Assembly (NCBI GenBank): GCA_022239325.1
Contig: JAKOGP010000002.1
Coordinates: 220,862-284,861, forward strand
Source of the DNA: Flavobacteriaceae bacterium LSUCC0859
GTDB lineage: Bacteria; Bacteroidota; Bacteroidia; Flavobacteriales; Flavobacteriaceae
Direction: 5' to 3'
Length of the DNA: 64,000 nucleotides
Part shown: piece after piece, positions 27,960 to 36,804 of the stretch
Layout: every line of letters starts with the position of its first letter
Numbering within the stretch: the stretch's first letter is position 1
The notes under the pieces: model-generated
Seen by the model: only the letters and a program-made list of their open reading frames with translations
What the model was told of the DNA's origin: nothing
The model's database searches: none
Program-made: the position numbers and the translations under genes

Positions 27960-28372
27960 TGATGAGAAAGATTAACATCAGTTGTATTATTGACGATGAC
28001 CCCATTTTTGTATACGGAACAAAAAAGGTGATGAAAGAGGCTGATTTTTGTAGTGACGTCATAGTTTATAACAACGGCAAAGAAGCTATTGATGGCCTTA
28101 GAACTTTGGTAGAAGAAAAAAAAGAACTGCCTTCCCTTATCTTTTTAGACTTAAATATGCCTGTGATGGACGGCTGGGAATTTTTAGATAACTTTATTAC
28201 TATTCCCAATAACAATATTGAAAAAGTCCATGTTTACGTGATTAGTTCTTCCATTGACGCCAATGACTTTATTAGAGCGAGAAACTATAAAGTAGTTAAT
28301 AATTACATCTTAAAGCCCATTACTCCAGAGGATCTTGTGGAGGTATTAAAAATATTCTCAAACGACCTATAG
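27959..28372 (+). CDS. Single-domain response regulator (CheY-like)
   Basis: 137-residue receiver domain without an output domain. Acidic pocket Asp12-14, phospho-acceptor Asp64 in FLDLNMPVMDG, the Thr/Ser switch in VISSS (about 95-97) and the conserved Lys119 in ILKP are present. A second ATG at 27962 is equally possible. The one-base overlap with the kinase gene indicates coupling. Without an output domain it probably acts by protein contact or as a relay; its target is not encoded nearby. Confidence 0.9.
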   Translation: MMRKINISCIIDDDPIFVYGTKKVMKEADFCSDVIVYNNGKEAIDGLRTLVEEKKELPSLIFLDLNMPVMDGWEFLDNFITIPNNNIEKVHVYVISSSIDANDFIRARNYKVVNNYILKPITPEDLVEVLKIFSNDL

Positions 28373-28405
28373 ACAAGGACTAGACCTTATAAAAAAGTCT
28401 TTATT

Positions 28406-29293
28406 TTACATTCCATATGGCGCTACGTCTTGAAGACCTCTGATCTCAATATGATATTGGGATCTTTTTTTTCCAAGAATCCCTGTAATCCTGACCCAAT
28501 CTGTTGGAAGTAAGGCGTCCCGAAAATCAGAATAACCGCTCACCCGAAGCATAATTTTCTCTCCTTTAGTGTCATAAAAAGCCCTAAAACTATCTTCTTC
28601 ATAAACAGCAAAACTTTGGCCAGCCAAGTTAGAATCTAATTGTAAGCTATCTATACTAACTAGGGTTTGTAAGTCCAGATCTGATAGCTTATCAAGTAAA
28701 CGGGCCTTCGGGGGTATTTGTATTATAGGATCGCAAGAAAGGGACAGCCTTGCCTGAGCGCTCAAAGCGGGCAACCTTCCAATAGAAAGGTTCCCAAAAG
28801 AAGCGAAAACACTTCCAATACTAAGACCCGTTGTTTTATGATCTGCATAGAGACCCTTTAAATTTACGTATACTTTTTGTCCGCTAGGGTACCAAAGCGA
28901 TGTTCCGGTCATATCCGTTTCCAACACCGCTCCCAAAATAGTTTTGGCCGTTATAGGCTCTTCGAGAACCAGCCGGCCATAAAACTGCCCAAACTGATCT
29001 GAAGAAATTACATATGCAGGCAAGTAAAGCTCTGTTTTAAAGCGATAAAGCTCATTTTGTACACTGTCTCTTAGGGATTGGAAACTAATGGTGTCTAGCT
29101 TATTGGAACAGATGTCTTGGAGTGATTTTTCATTATGGCTAGTACAAGAAACAAGAAAAAATACCCAGCAGCCCCAGCATAAAAACCAACACTTTAAAGT
29201 GCGCAAATTAAAATGGTATATAGCGGCCAAAATAAATGATTCTATTTGGCTGGATAGGTGTTTTCTTAATGATAGGTCATTCACATATTTCAT
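28406..29293 (-). CDS. DUF5689 lipoprotein
   Basis: 295-residue predicted lipoprotein with the lipobox FLVSC at Cys50. The body matches the DUF5689 pattern: Ile-Ser-Ser-Asp...GQFYGRLVLEEP, VYVNLKGLYAD and a C-terminal OB-like segment (FYDTKGEKIMLRVSGYSDF, WVRITGILGKK). The ATG at 29293 overlaps the TonB receptor stop (ATGA), but gives an unusually long 33-residue n-region; a TTG at 29206 would give a normal signal peptide (MRTLKCWFLCWGCWVFF). Family function is unknown; genes of this family tend to lie with TonB receptors and secreted nucleases, as here. Confidence 0.7.
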   Translation of the reverse strand: MKYVNDLSLRKHLSSQIESFILAAIYHFNLRTLKCWFLCWGCWVFFLVSCTSHNEKSLQDICSNKLDTISFQSLRDSVQNELYRFKTELYLPAYVISSDQFGQFYGRLVLEEPITAKTILGAVLETDMTGTSLWYPSGQKVYVNLKGLYADHKTTGLSIGSVFASFGNLSIGRLPALSAQARLSLSCDPIIQIPPKARLLDKLSDLDLQTLVSIDSLQLDSNLAGQSFAVYEEDSFRAFYDTKGEKIMLRVSGYSDFRDALLPTDWVRITGILGKKRSQYHIEIRGLQDVAPYGM

Positions 29294-32070
29294 TTTCTGG
29301 ATTTTTTTAAGTTCGTGGGAGGTAAACTAAGCATTAGATTTAAAAAAAAAGTACGCCCAGAACCTTGCCAATATTTTGTATCAAAAGAGGGAGTCCCACT
29401 TCTTTGATCTTCGTTAAAAGCTTCTAAAAATGCTTTGCGTCCCTGCTCATAACCACCCGTTCTATAATAAGTATCCAACAAATTATTAACACTTAAAAAG
29501 ACACTGATATACCTGCCTTTTTTAAGCCAGGATTTCCCTCCCACTAGATTGACTAAAATCACATTAGGCAGGGTTTTCTGGCGGAGGTCTGGCAGGGGCT
29601 CCAGATCATTTAAAGAGGTGGGCTCATATACAGGCTCTTGTGTGAACTGTGGGGTGTGTCTCAAATAAGAGGGACCCACATAGCTCAATCCCAAACTATT
29701 AAAACTCATGGTAAGCCACCAGTATTTAGGGTCTCTGTAGGAAACTCCTAGAGAAAAAGCCCTAGCCGGTCCCTGTGGCAAGTGATTGTTCTCTAGCTGA
29801 ACCTTTCCAAGGTCCAAGCGACCAGAAGGATCAATAGGCTCTGGTTCTAATGGATCGGGGTCAAAAAACAGGCTCAGTTCTGGTTGGTTGCTCCATTGGT
29901 AACTTCCCACTGAACCTGAAAAGTTAAGTTGTACCGCAGAAGAAATTTTATAATTAAATCCAAATTCCACCCCTTTGTGTGTAGTCTGCATGCCTTGTAC
30001 CCATTCCTGAACAAAATCAGAACCTAAAGCGGTTTCTGCAAAGAAGAATCTCAGCGAATTTTGATTGGTAAACTGCCCATAAAACAAATTAAAACGACCC
30101 ATAAGCCTTGGGGCTCTCAGGTGATAATTGGTCTCTATAAAGGAAATGCCTTCCCGCTGTAAATTTGGAGAGAAAAGATCCTGGTCCCTGGGATTTACAT
30201 ACCACTGAGATATAACAGGAGCAGAGGTGCCGTGCAGAGCAGAGAAACTAAGCCAATGGGTACCGTTAAATTTGTAAGTGAGTCCCATTTTAAGCTGTTG
30301 GCTGCTAAAAGATTTTTGGGTGCCATGGTCCAAGGAACTGTCTATATATCTCTCATTCTGCATATGCCCCCGTCTGGAACTGATCAAATTTTGGGCAGTG
30401 AGAGACGCAAAAGCGTCCCAGAGGCGGCCCCTTCGCCGCCACTGCACATAAATCCTTTTTTCCAAAGTACGCAAACTGTAATGATAGCCAAAGTAGTCGC
30501 CTAGTTTTTTCACCAGTGGGCCTTGTAGGTCATTTCTAGTTTGGGAAAAAGGATCTATGTCTCGCTGCCCTTCCCCACCCAATAAATCCAGAATTTGCCC
30601 AAAATAATGGGAAGGGTTCCCTCTTATAGAAAAAGCCCCGTCCAATTCATGTGCCTCTGATGGTTTCCAAAACCACCGGAGCACCCCACTCCACTGTTGT
30701 TCCTGTGTTTGATCTCCGCTTTCCATATAAGGCAATTGTAATAGGGAGCTCGAGTTTTCATTGGCTTTATAGAGTGCATCCCAGGAGATTTGTGGGGCGT
30801 TTAACAAAGCCTGAGCAGCGGTTTGGGAACTGTAAAAATTAGCACCAATAGTAGAGTTTATATAATAAGATGGGAGGTTTTTATAATAAATAGGGCTGGG
30901 GTTTGGCGCATTAAAATAGGCCAGCCGCGACCGATGGTCTTTGGCACTCTTATAAGACAAAGCCATGGAAAGAGAAAAGTCTTCGCCCTGATAACGGTGG
31001 TTTAAAATGGCCATATACTGGGCCAAAGTTTTATTTCTAGAAGCTCGCTGCTGGCCCTTATAATAGCCCCAATAGGGATTGTATTCGTTTCCAAGCAAAC
31101 GCAGTACCTCTGGGCTCAATGCGGCAGATCTCCCACGTCTATTATAGGTATAAAATACACTCAGATGGGTTTGCTGCACCCCAGAAGGCCCATGATATTC
31201 TAAATTCCCCATAGCGCTATATGCTTTGTACGGCGTTCCCTGCATATACCCCCTTTTAGCCCCTCTTAAGGAAGCGGCCAAAGAATAGGAAAAACCTTTT
31301 TTCTGAGGACTCACATAGCTAAGCATTTCTCTAAAGGCATAGGACCTATTAGACAGGGAACTAGAAAAATGTAGACCTGGCCGTTGTAAAGAAGGCCTTA
31401 CATCTATGGCTGTAGTTCCTAGCAGGCCCCCAAAATCCGTAGCGCTAGACTGAATACCGTGGGCGTACTCCTGGTTTCGAGTAAGGCTATTTAAGCCTCC
31501 CCAATCGGACCACTGCGGCCGCCCGTGGGCCAAGGAATTCATTTCAATACCACCCAAAAAGACCTTGCTGTATTTGGAATCTAAACCCTTGGGTTTAAAA
31601 AAAGCGGGGCTAAAGTCAAAAGCTGCACTAGCTACAAAAACATCTCTGGTGGCCTGCAATAAAAATCCTGTAGGAGCGTCATCAGAAAGGGCTGCAACTG
31701 CTGTTTCTGACATCAAAAATGCGTCCTGAGTGGGGCTCATCCCACTTGGATCGCCCACAGCTCTGAGCACCAAAAGCAAACGGGAAGCGTCCAAAGGGGC
31801 GTGAAAATGGTCTAAGGTCTTGGGCACATAGCCCTGTGCTTGTATGATTAGGGTATAGGTGCTGTTTATCGGTAGAATAAAGCTGTATAACCCGTCTCCT
31901 TGTTCTTGAGCCACGTAAGCGGTATCTTGAATAGAAAGGAGCGCTCCTTCAATTGGAAAACCAAAGTGGTCTTGAAGTGTAATCTCTAATTTCTGATGGG
32001 TTTGAAGTGCAAAAACGGGGAATACAACCAGACACAATAATACCCTAAATATGACTTTAACACAATACAT
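29290..32070 (-). CDS. TonB-dependent receptor linked to DUF5689 and a secreted nuclease
   Basis: 926-residue outer-membrane receptor. ATG at 32070 gives signal peptide MYCVKVIFRVLLCLVVFPVFA; the in-frame TTG at 32088 is less likely. A carboxypeptidase-regulatory-like domain (about 25-110) precedes a plug that is short and divergent (KVFLGGIEMNSLAHGRPQW, YAHGIQSSATDFGGLLGTTAIDVRP) with no clear TonB box. The barrel is rich in aromatic residues. It overlaps the DUF5689 gene by 4 bp and is divergent from the secreted EEP-family enzyme. The minus-strand sequence TAATCTTTG at 32139-32131 is a possible -7 box with one extra base. Substrate unknown; nucleic-acid-derived material is a reasonable guess. 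Confidence 0.8.
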   Translation of the reverse strand: MYCVKVIFRVLLCLVVFPVFALQTHQKLEITLQDHFGFPIEGALLSIQDTAYVAQEQGDGLYSFILPINSTYTLIIQAQGYVPKTLDHFHAPLDASRLLLVLRAVGDPSGMSPTQDAFLMSETAVAALSDDAPTGFLLQATRDVFVASAAFDFSPAFFKPKGLDSKYSKVFLGGIEMNSLAHGRPQWSDWGGLNSLTRNQEYAHGIQSSATDFGGLLGTTAIDVRPSLQRPGLHFSSSLSNRSYAFREMLSYVSPQKKGFSYSLAASLRGAKRGYMQGTPYKAYSAMGNLEYHGPSGVQQTHLSVFYTYNRRGRSAALSPEVLRLLGNEYNPYWGYYKGQQRASRNKTLAQYMAILNHRYQGEDFSLSMALSYKSAKDHRSRLAYFNAPNPSPIYYKNLPSYYINSTIGANFYSSQTAAQALLNAPQISWDALYKANENSSSLLQLPYMESGDQTQEQQWSGVLRWFWKPSEAHELDGAFSIRGNPSHYFGQILDLLGGEGQRDIDPFSQTRNDLQGPLVKKLGDYFGYHYSLRTLEKRIYVQWRRRGRLWDAFASLTAQNLISSRRGHMQNERYIDSSLDHGTQKSFSSQQLKMGLTYKFNGTHWLSFSALHGTSAPVISQWYVNPRDQDLFSPNLQREGISFIETNYHLRAPRLMGRFNLFYGQFTNQNSLRFFFAETALGSDFVQEWVQGMQTTHKGVEFGFNYKISSAVQLNFSGSVGSYQWSNQPELSLFFDPDPLEPEPIDPSGRLDLGKVQLENNHLPQGPARAFSLGVSYRDPKYWWLTMSFNSLGLSYVGPSYLRHTPQFTQEPVYEPTSLNDLEPLPDLRQKTLPNVILVNLVGGKSWLKKGRYISVFLSVNNLLDTYYRTGGYEQGRKAFLEAFNEDQRSGTPSFDTKYWQGSGRTFFLNLMLSLPPTNLKKSRK

Positions 32071-32160
32071 ATGTTTAAGGTACGCCACAATAGTCGTATT
32101 GATAAGGCCAATCTACGAAGCCTATATAACCAAAGATTAACGTATTAAAAGAGACCCTTT

Positions 32161-33321
32161 ATGACAAATGATCGTAAAAAAGCTTCATTTAAAATAGTTG
32201 TCTGCAGCTGTTTTCTAGCTAGCATTGCAGTATGGAGTCAAAAAACAGAAAAACAGCAACCCCATAATTACAGCCTTAAGGTAATTGCCTTTTACAATCT
32301 AGAAAATCTCTTTGACACCATTAACCAGCCTCATATTTTTGACGAAGACAGAACTCCAAATGGCAAAGACCAGTGGACAGCTAAAAAATACAATCATAAA
32401 ATAAGCCAATTGGCCCGCGTAATAGCGTCGCTTGGGGTAAGAAAAAACATAAATGAAGCACTAGCCAAAGGTCTAAAAAATCAACTACCTTCTAAAACCC
32501 TGCCAGAGCGATTTAAACCCCTCAAAAAAAGCTGGGGTGCAGACCTATTAGGAGTATGTGAAGTAGAAAACATAAACGTATTAGAACAACTCATAGAACA
32601 CCCGCTGCTGCAGCCACTTCAATATGGAATTATTCATTTTGACAGCCCTGATGAGCGAGGCATAGACGTGGCACTTTTATACAAGAAAAACTACTTTATT
32701 CCAGCGAGTTTTAACACCCATAGCCTCTATATATACAACGATCTTCAGCAACGAGATTATACACGAGACCAGCTGGTAGTGATGGGTTACTTAGAGGGAG
32801 AACCCATTTGGTTACTAGTAAACCATTGGCCCTCTAGAAGTGGTGGCGAAGCTAGAAGTAAGCCCCACAGGCTGGCAGCTGCCTTTTTAAATGTGCATAT
32901 CATAGACTCTATTAGAGCCATAGATCCTGAGGCCAAAATTATTGGAATGGGAGACTTTAACGACAACCCCACGGACGAGAGTTTCAAAAAAATCTTACAA
33001 ACCAAAGCCAAGCCTGGGGACAGCAGTTACAGAGAGCTATACAATCCCATGGAACTGCACTACAAAAGGGGGTTTGGTTCTTTGGCCTACAGAGACCAAT
33101 GGAGTCTTTTTGATCAATTTTACCTCAGCACGTCCCTTCTAAAAAGAACTATTGGCAGGTACAGCTTCTTAAAAGCAAGTATTTATTCCCACCCAAGCTT
33201 AATTACACAAAAAGGCCGATACCGCGGCTATCCCTTTAGAAGCTATAGTGGTGGCGCTTATAGGGGAGGCTACAGCGACCATTTTCCAGTACAACTTTTT
33301 TTAATTAAGAAAAACCTATAA
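32161..33321 (+). CDS. Secreted endonuclease/exonuclease/phosphatase-family protein
   Basis: 386-residue member of the EEP superfamily with an N-terminal signal peptide (hydrophobic about 11-25, ending AVWSQ). Active-site blocks are intact: FYNLENLFDT, LLGVCEVEN (metal Glu), VNHWPSRSGG (His), GMGDFNDNP (Asp/Asn) and SDHFPV (Asp-His) at the C terminus. This architecture is that of secreted nucleases or phosphodiesterases in Bacteroidota. With the divergent TonB receptor and DUF5689 lipoprotein it may form an extracellular nucleic-acid or organophosphate scavenging system (inference). Its 3' end overlaps the convergent membrane-protein gene by 6 bp. Confidence 0.85.
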   Translation: MTNDRKKASFKIVVCSCFLASIAVWSQKTEKQQPHNYSLKVIAFYNLENLFDTINQPHIFDEDRTPNGKDQWTAKKYNHKISQLARVIASLGVRKNINEALAKGLKNQLPSKTLPERFKPLKKSWGADLLGVCEVENINVLEQLIEHPLLQPLQYGIIHFDSPDERGIDVALLYKKNYFIPASFNTHSLYIYNDLQQRDYTRDQLVVMGYLEGEPIWLLVNHWPSRSGGEARSKPHRLAAAFLNVHIIDSIRAIDPEAKIIGMGDFNDNPTDESFKKILQTKAKPGDSSYRELYNPMELHYKRGFGSLAYRDQWSLFDQFYLSTSLLKRTIGRYSFLKASIYSHPSLITQKGRYRGYPFRSYSGGAYRGGYSDHFPVQLFLIKKNL

Positions 33322-33753
33322 CCACTGGCTCCAAGGTATCCTACTGAGAATAAACAAGAGGCCCAAACCGTAAAAAATAGCAATGGTTTTAAATTTTGGA
33401 GTAGCTGCCATGAGCTTTTTGTGCTTAGACCACCCCATAGTAATGAGAACAATAGCTAGGATATTGACAAAAGGGTGCTCTACTGCCAATAAGCGGGCTG
33501 CGCTATTTAGACCGCCCATGCCAAGCTCTCTAATAGCACTTAGGCCGCTGGCCGATGTAAAGTATACCGCCAATCCTAAAAGCAATTGAATGTGAGAGAG
33601 AATAAGAGCAAATAAACTGAGTCTATAATCTTTATCTAAAGAGAATTCTGCCTTTTTTGTAAGCCAACCTTTTAATGCATTGGCCACTGCCAAAACTAAA
33701 ATAAGTAAAACGGCATAGGCCAAATAAGAATGTAAAAAAATTAAAGTCTCCAT
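33316..33753 (-). CDS. Four-helix membrane protein of unknown function
   Basis: 145-residue protein with four predicted transmembrane helices (about 5-28, 45-68, 84-105, 118-136). The start at 33753 gives METLIFLHSYLAYAVLL; an upstream in-frame start runs through a hairpin (AAGGTG-N6-CACCTT, 33769-33786) and is rejected. Several His residues lie in or near helices (HSYLAY, SHIQLLLG, VEHPFVN), so heme or metal binding is conceivable, but I cannot assign a family with confidence. Convergent with the secreted EEP-family gene. Confidence 0.7.
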   Translation of the reverse strand: METLIFLHSYLAYAVLLILVLAVANALKGWLTKKAEFSLDKDYRLSLFALILSHIQLLLGLAVYFTSASGLSAIRELGMGGLNSAARLLAVEHPFVNILAIVLITMGWSKHKKLMAATPKFKTIAIFYGLGLLFILSRIPWSQWL

Positions 33754-33831
33754 AAGTTGTTTTTTGTTAAGGTGATACAGCACCTTTAAGCGCCGCTATT
33801 TTAAAATCTAAATATAGTTATTTTGAGCCAT

Positions 33832-33858
33832 AAAAAAACCCCGCCAAGGCGGGGTTTT
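33832..33858 (-). terminator. Terminator of the large TonB receptor gene
   Basis: Stem of 11 bp (33835-33845 with 33848-33858) with a CCCCGCC core and a 7-nt T run on the minus strand. It lies 24 bp after the stop codon at 33882. Confidence 0.85.
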
Positions 33859-33881
33859 CTTATCATTATTGTAGTAGATTC

Positions 33882-36587
33882 TTAAAATCTGTACTTTAAA
33901 GAAGCATTCCAAGTAGTTCCAAATCCAAACCATACGGAGTTGTTTACATCTACACCATTCCAAGTTGTAGAACCTGCAGAAGCGTGAATGTTGGTATTAG
34001 ACTCAGCAATGTACTCTGTGTCTAATAAGTTGTTTACGTTTGCTCTGAAGCTTAAACCACCTCCAATTTGTACTGTCATACCAGCGTCTAAAAGTCCGTA
34101 AGAAGGAAGCTTTAAAGCACCCTGGTTATTAGCTTCTGTAAAAGCAGAGTCAGTAATAGAGTAGTCTGCATAAAGGCCGTCTACAAATCTATACCCTAAA
34201 TCAAAGTTGAACCTACCAATTCTATAATCTGCCTCTACAAAAGAGGTAAACTGAGCAGCGTCTCCAACCTTAGCGCCTTTTGTGTAAAGGGTTCCAGTTC
34301 CTATTAACTGCTGGTTGTCGTCAAATAATTGAGCGTCAAAATCTTTAGTGTACTCCCAGTCTCCAATAGACAACATCCCTACAAAAGACAATCTGTTAGA
34401 AGCGCGGTACTTTGCCTCTACCTCAATACCGTTGTGAACCACATCAATATTTTTAAATTGAGCGGTACCGTCAACACCTTGTTGGTTACTTAGAGAACGA
34501 GTTACAAATCTGTTCCCCCAATTGGTAGAATATACGTTCACATTTAAATCAAATGAGGAAGATGTATAACCGTAACCCAACTCAAAAGAAGTAATCTCTT
34601 CATTTTGTAAATCAGGATTAATGTCATTGGCAAAGCCAGGGAAAACTGCGTCAAACTGAGGCTGACGAGAAATAAATCCAGTATTGAAGAAAATGTTAGA
34701 CTTGGCGTTAAAGTTGAAGTTTGCACCCCCTTTAACATAACCACCTCCCATATTGTTCGTGTCTGAAACAGGGTTAGCTGGCTGGTCAAAGTAATCTTCT
34801 CTTTGGAAAGATTGGTTAGAGTAACCTGCCTGTAAAACTGCAGTTAATTTGTCATCAGAAGAGTATTCCACCATTCCGTTTACACCCTGCCATCCAACTA
34901 CACCAATGTTGTAGTAATCAATTTTTGGTCCATTTAATCCAGTATTGTTAAAAGGAGAAGCCTCAACCAAAGTATTGATAATTTGTCCATTAGAGTTTTT
35001 GTTTCCAGTAGAATAATAAGCGTCTAATCCCATCAGATGGTTTAAGACTCTGTAGTGGTAACCTTTGTAGCTTCTCAAATCTACTCCAAGAGAATAAGTA
35101 AAGTCTCCAGACTCTATCTTTAAGTTAGAAATAGCTCCAACCCAATCATGAGAGTTCATAGAAGCTCTTCTAATAATTGTAGATCTGTTCACTCCGTCTT
35201 CTCTAAATCCATTAGAACCAATAAGTTGGCCTTGGAAGTTCCCATTAACTCCTGTATAACCGGAAGTAGAAGCTCTGTTTTCTGCTACTAAAGCATCATA
35301 ATTAATGAATCCATTTGCGTCACGAGCCCCTCTTCCGTCTTCTAAGTAGTGCTCAGTAAGGTCTTTTCTAAACGGTAAAATATCTAAAGTGGAGTTTCTA
35401 TAGTTGTTCCCTCTAGGTCCCGTTCCACCTCCTCTACCCGCAGAGGCGTAGAAAGAAGTAGCCAGGGTAATATTATCAGATATTTGATAATCCCAGTTTA
35501 GAGTTGCTAATGGCTTGTTGTAGAAGTTTCTTCTCATGTTAAACTCTTTACCATTAAGAGTCCCTCCATTCGTATTCCATCTTCTGTCAATTCCAGATTC
35601 TCCAAAATTTTGGTAATCACGTATGGACACCCAAACATCTCTTTGGTGGTGCCACTGAGAAGCGCCTAGAACAGAAAAGTTAAAAGCGTGATTAGATCCC
35701 TCTGGAGCATATCCTACCGCCATAAAGTAAGTAGTTCCTTCACCTGAAGTATTATACACATATCCGTTTCCAGCCCATCTACTCAATAAAAAAGAAGAAG
35801 ACCATCCTTTTTCATTTTTACCAGTGTTGTATGCTGCAGCAGTTTTTGTATAACCATCGTTACCAAACATCTGAGTAAAAGACCCTCCTTGTTGCTTTTC
35901 TGCAGACTTGGTAAAAATAGAAACTGTACCCCCAACAGAAGGTACTGCTAGTTTGGAAGCTCCTAAACCTCTTTGGATTTGGATACCAGAAGCAACATCT
36001 GTTAGACCTTGCCAGTTAGACCAGTATACCCATCCATTTTCCATGTCGTTTACGGGCTGTCCGTTAATTAGGAAAGAAGTATTTCTTTGATCAAAACCTC
36101 TAAGTGAAATTCTGGAATCCCCATAACCACCACCTTGCTTGGTAGCGTACACTCCAGGAGTCTTATTCATAATCTCAGGAAATTCCATATTACCTACTTT
36201 TAATGCAATCTCAGAAGCAGGGATAGTACTAACTGCCACTGGTGTTTGTCTTTCTTTGGCTAGGTCAATTACCCCAGAAGACAAAACAATTTCATCTAAC
36301 TGTGTGGTGGAAAGCACCAAAGCAACAGACATTCCATTAGAAGCAGCAGACTCTAATGTTTGATACCCTAGGTATGAGAAAACCAATATATCTCCGCTCG
36401 AAGCAGCAATAGAGAAGTTTCCATCAAAATCTGTGGTAGTTCCATTTTTAGTTCCTTTTACAAGAACTGTAGCGCCAGGAAGTACTTCTCCCGTGCTAGC
36501 ATCGGTCACAGAACCACTAATAGTTCCTTGAGCAAATGAGATAGCAGTTACCAAAAGGGCCGCTATAAAAACATACATTTTTTTCAT
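33882..36587 (-). CDS. TonB-dependent receptor with carboxypeptidase-regulatory-like domain
   Basis: 901-residue outer-membrane receptor. ATG at 36587 yields signal peptide MKKMYVFIAALLVTAISFAQ; longer readings are rejected. Carboxypeptidase-regulatory-like domain (about 20-100: GSVTDASTGEVLPGATVLVKG, TDFDGNFSI), TonB-box-like LDEIVLSSG, plug (about 110-240: SLRGFDQRNTSFLINGQPVND, GASKLAVPSVGGTVSIFTK) and a Tyr/Asn-rich barrel ending in Phe. There is no SusD partner or enzyme neighbour, and the gene is monocistronic between a terminator and its own promoter. Such stand-alone receptors often serve iron complexes or vitamins; the substrate cannot be read here. Confidence 0.88.
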   Translation of the reverse strand: MKKMYVFIAALLVTAISFAQGTISGSVTDASTGEVLPGATVLVKGTKNGTTTDFDGNFSIAASSGDILVFSYLGYQTLESAASNGMSVALVLSTTQLDEIVLSSGVIDLAKERQTPVAVSTIPASEIALKVGNMEFPEIMNKTPGVYATKQGGGYGDSRISLRGFDQRNTSFLINGQPVNDMENGWVYWSNWQGLTDVASGIQIQRGLGASKLAVPSVGGTVSIFTKSAEKQQGGSFTQMFGNDGYTKTAAAYNTGKNEKGWSSSFLLSRWAGNGYVYNTSGEGTTYFMAVGYAPEGSNHAFNFSVLGASQWHHQRDVWVSIRDYQNFGESGIDRRWNTNGGTLNGKEFNMRRNFYNKPLATLNWDYQISDNITLATSFYASAGRGGGTGPRGNNYRNSTLDILPFRKDLTEHYLEDGRGARDANGFINYDALVAENRASTSGYTGVNGNFQGQLIGSNGFREDGVNRSTIIRRASMNSHDWVGAISNLKIESGDFTYSLGVDLRSYKGYHYRVLNHLMGLDAYYSTGNKNSNGQIINTLVEASPFNNTGLNGPKIDYYNIGVVGWQGVNGMVEYSSDDKLTAVLQAGYSNQSFQREDYFDQPANPVSDTNNMGGGYVKGGANFNFNAKSNIFFNTGFISRQPQFDAVFPGFANDINPDLQNEEITSFELGYGYTSSSFDLNVNVYSTNWGNRFVTRSLSNQQGVDGTAQFKNIDVVHNGIEVEAKYRASNRLSFVGMLSIGDWEYTKDFDAQLFDDNQQLIGTGTLYTKGAKVGDAAQFTSFVEADYRIGRFNFDLGYRFVDGLYADYSITDSAFTEANNQGALKLPSYGLLDAGMTVQIGGGLSFRANVNNLLDTEYIAESNTNIHASAGSTTWNGVDVNNSVWFGFGTTWNASLKYRF

Positions 36588-36671
36588 TGTTGTTAATTTT
36601 AGTTGTTTAAAACGCTGCAAAAATGAACAAACCAAATGGCTTAAACATTATGGCAATGTTAAAATTTTTGT

Positions 36672-36679
36672 CAAAATTA
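36672..36679 (-). promoter_or_regulatory. Candidate -7 box of the 33.9-kb TonB receptor gene
   Basis: Minus-strand TAATTTTG, exact match to TAnnTTTG, 85 bp upstream of the ATG. A near match (CATTTTTG) lies closer, at 36619-36626. AACATT-N5-AATGTT nearby could be a short operator. Confidence 0.4.
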
Positions 36680-36780
36680 ACATTATTTTGTGAGTATAGG
36701 TTGGTAGTGGCCTAGAATTATTAAAAGTTATAAACCCAACAGGTATATGTCAAATTGTTAAAAACATATTACTACAACCA

Positions 36781-36803
36781 TATAAAATCCCTAAAATTAG
36801 GGA
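36781..36803 (-). terminator. Terminator of the DUF3108-M23-pgi operon
   Basis: A 7-bp stem TCCCTAA/TTAGGGA (36788-36794 with 36797-36803) begins one base after the pgi stop codon and is followed by TTTTATA on the minus strand. Modest strength. Confidence 0.55.
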
Positions 36804-36804
36804 C

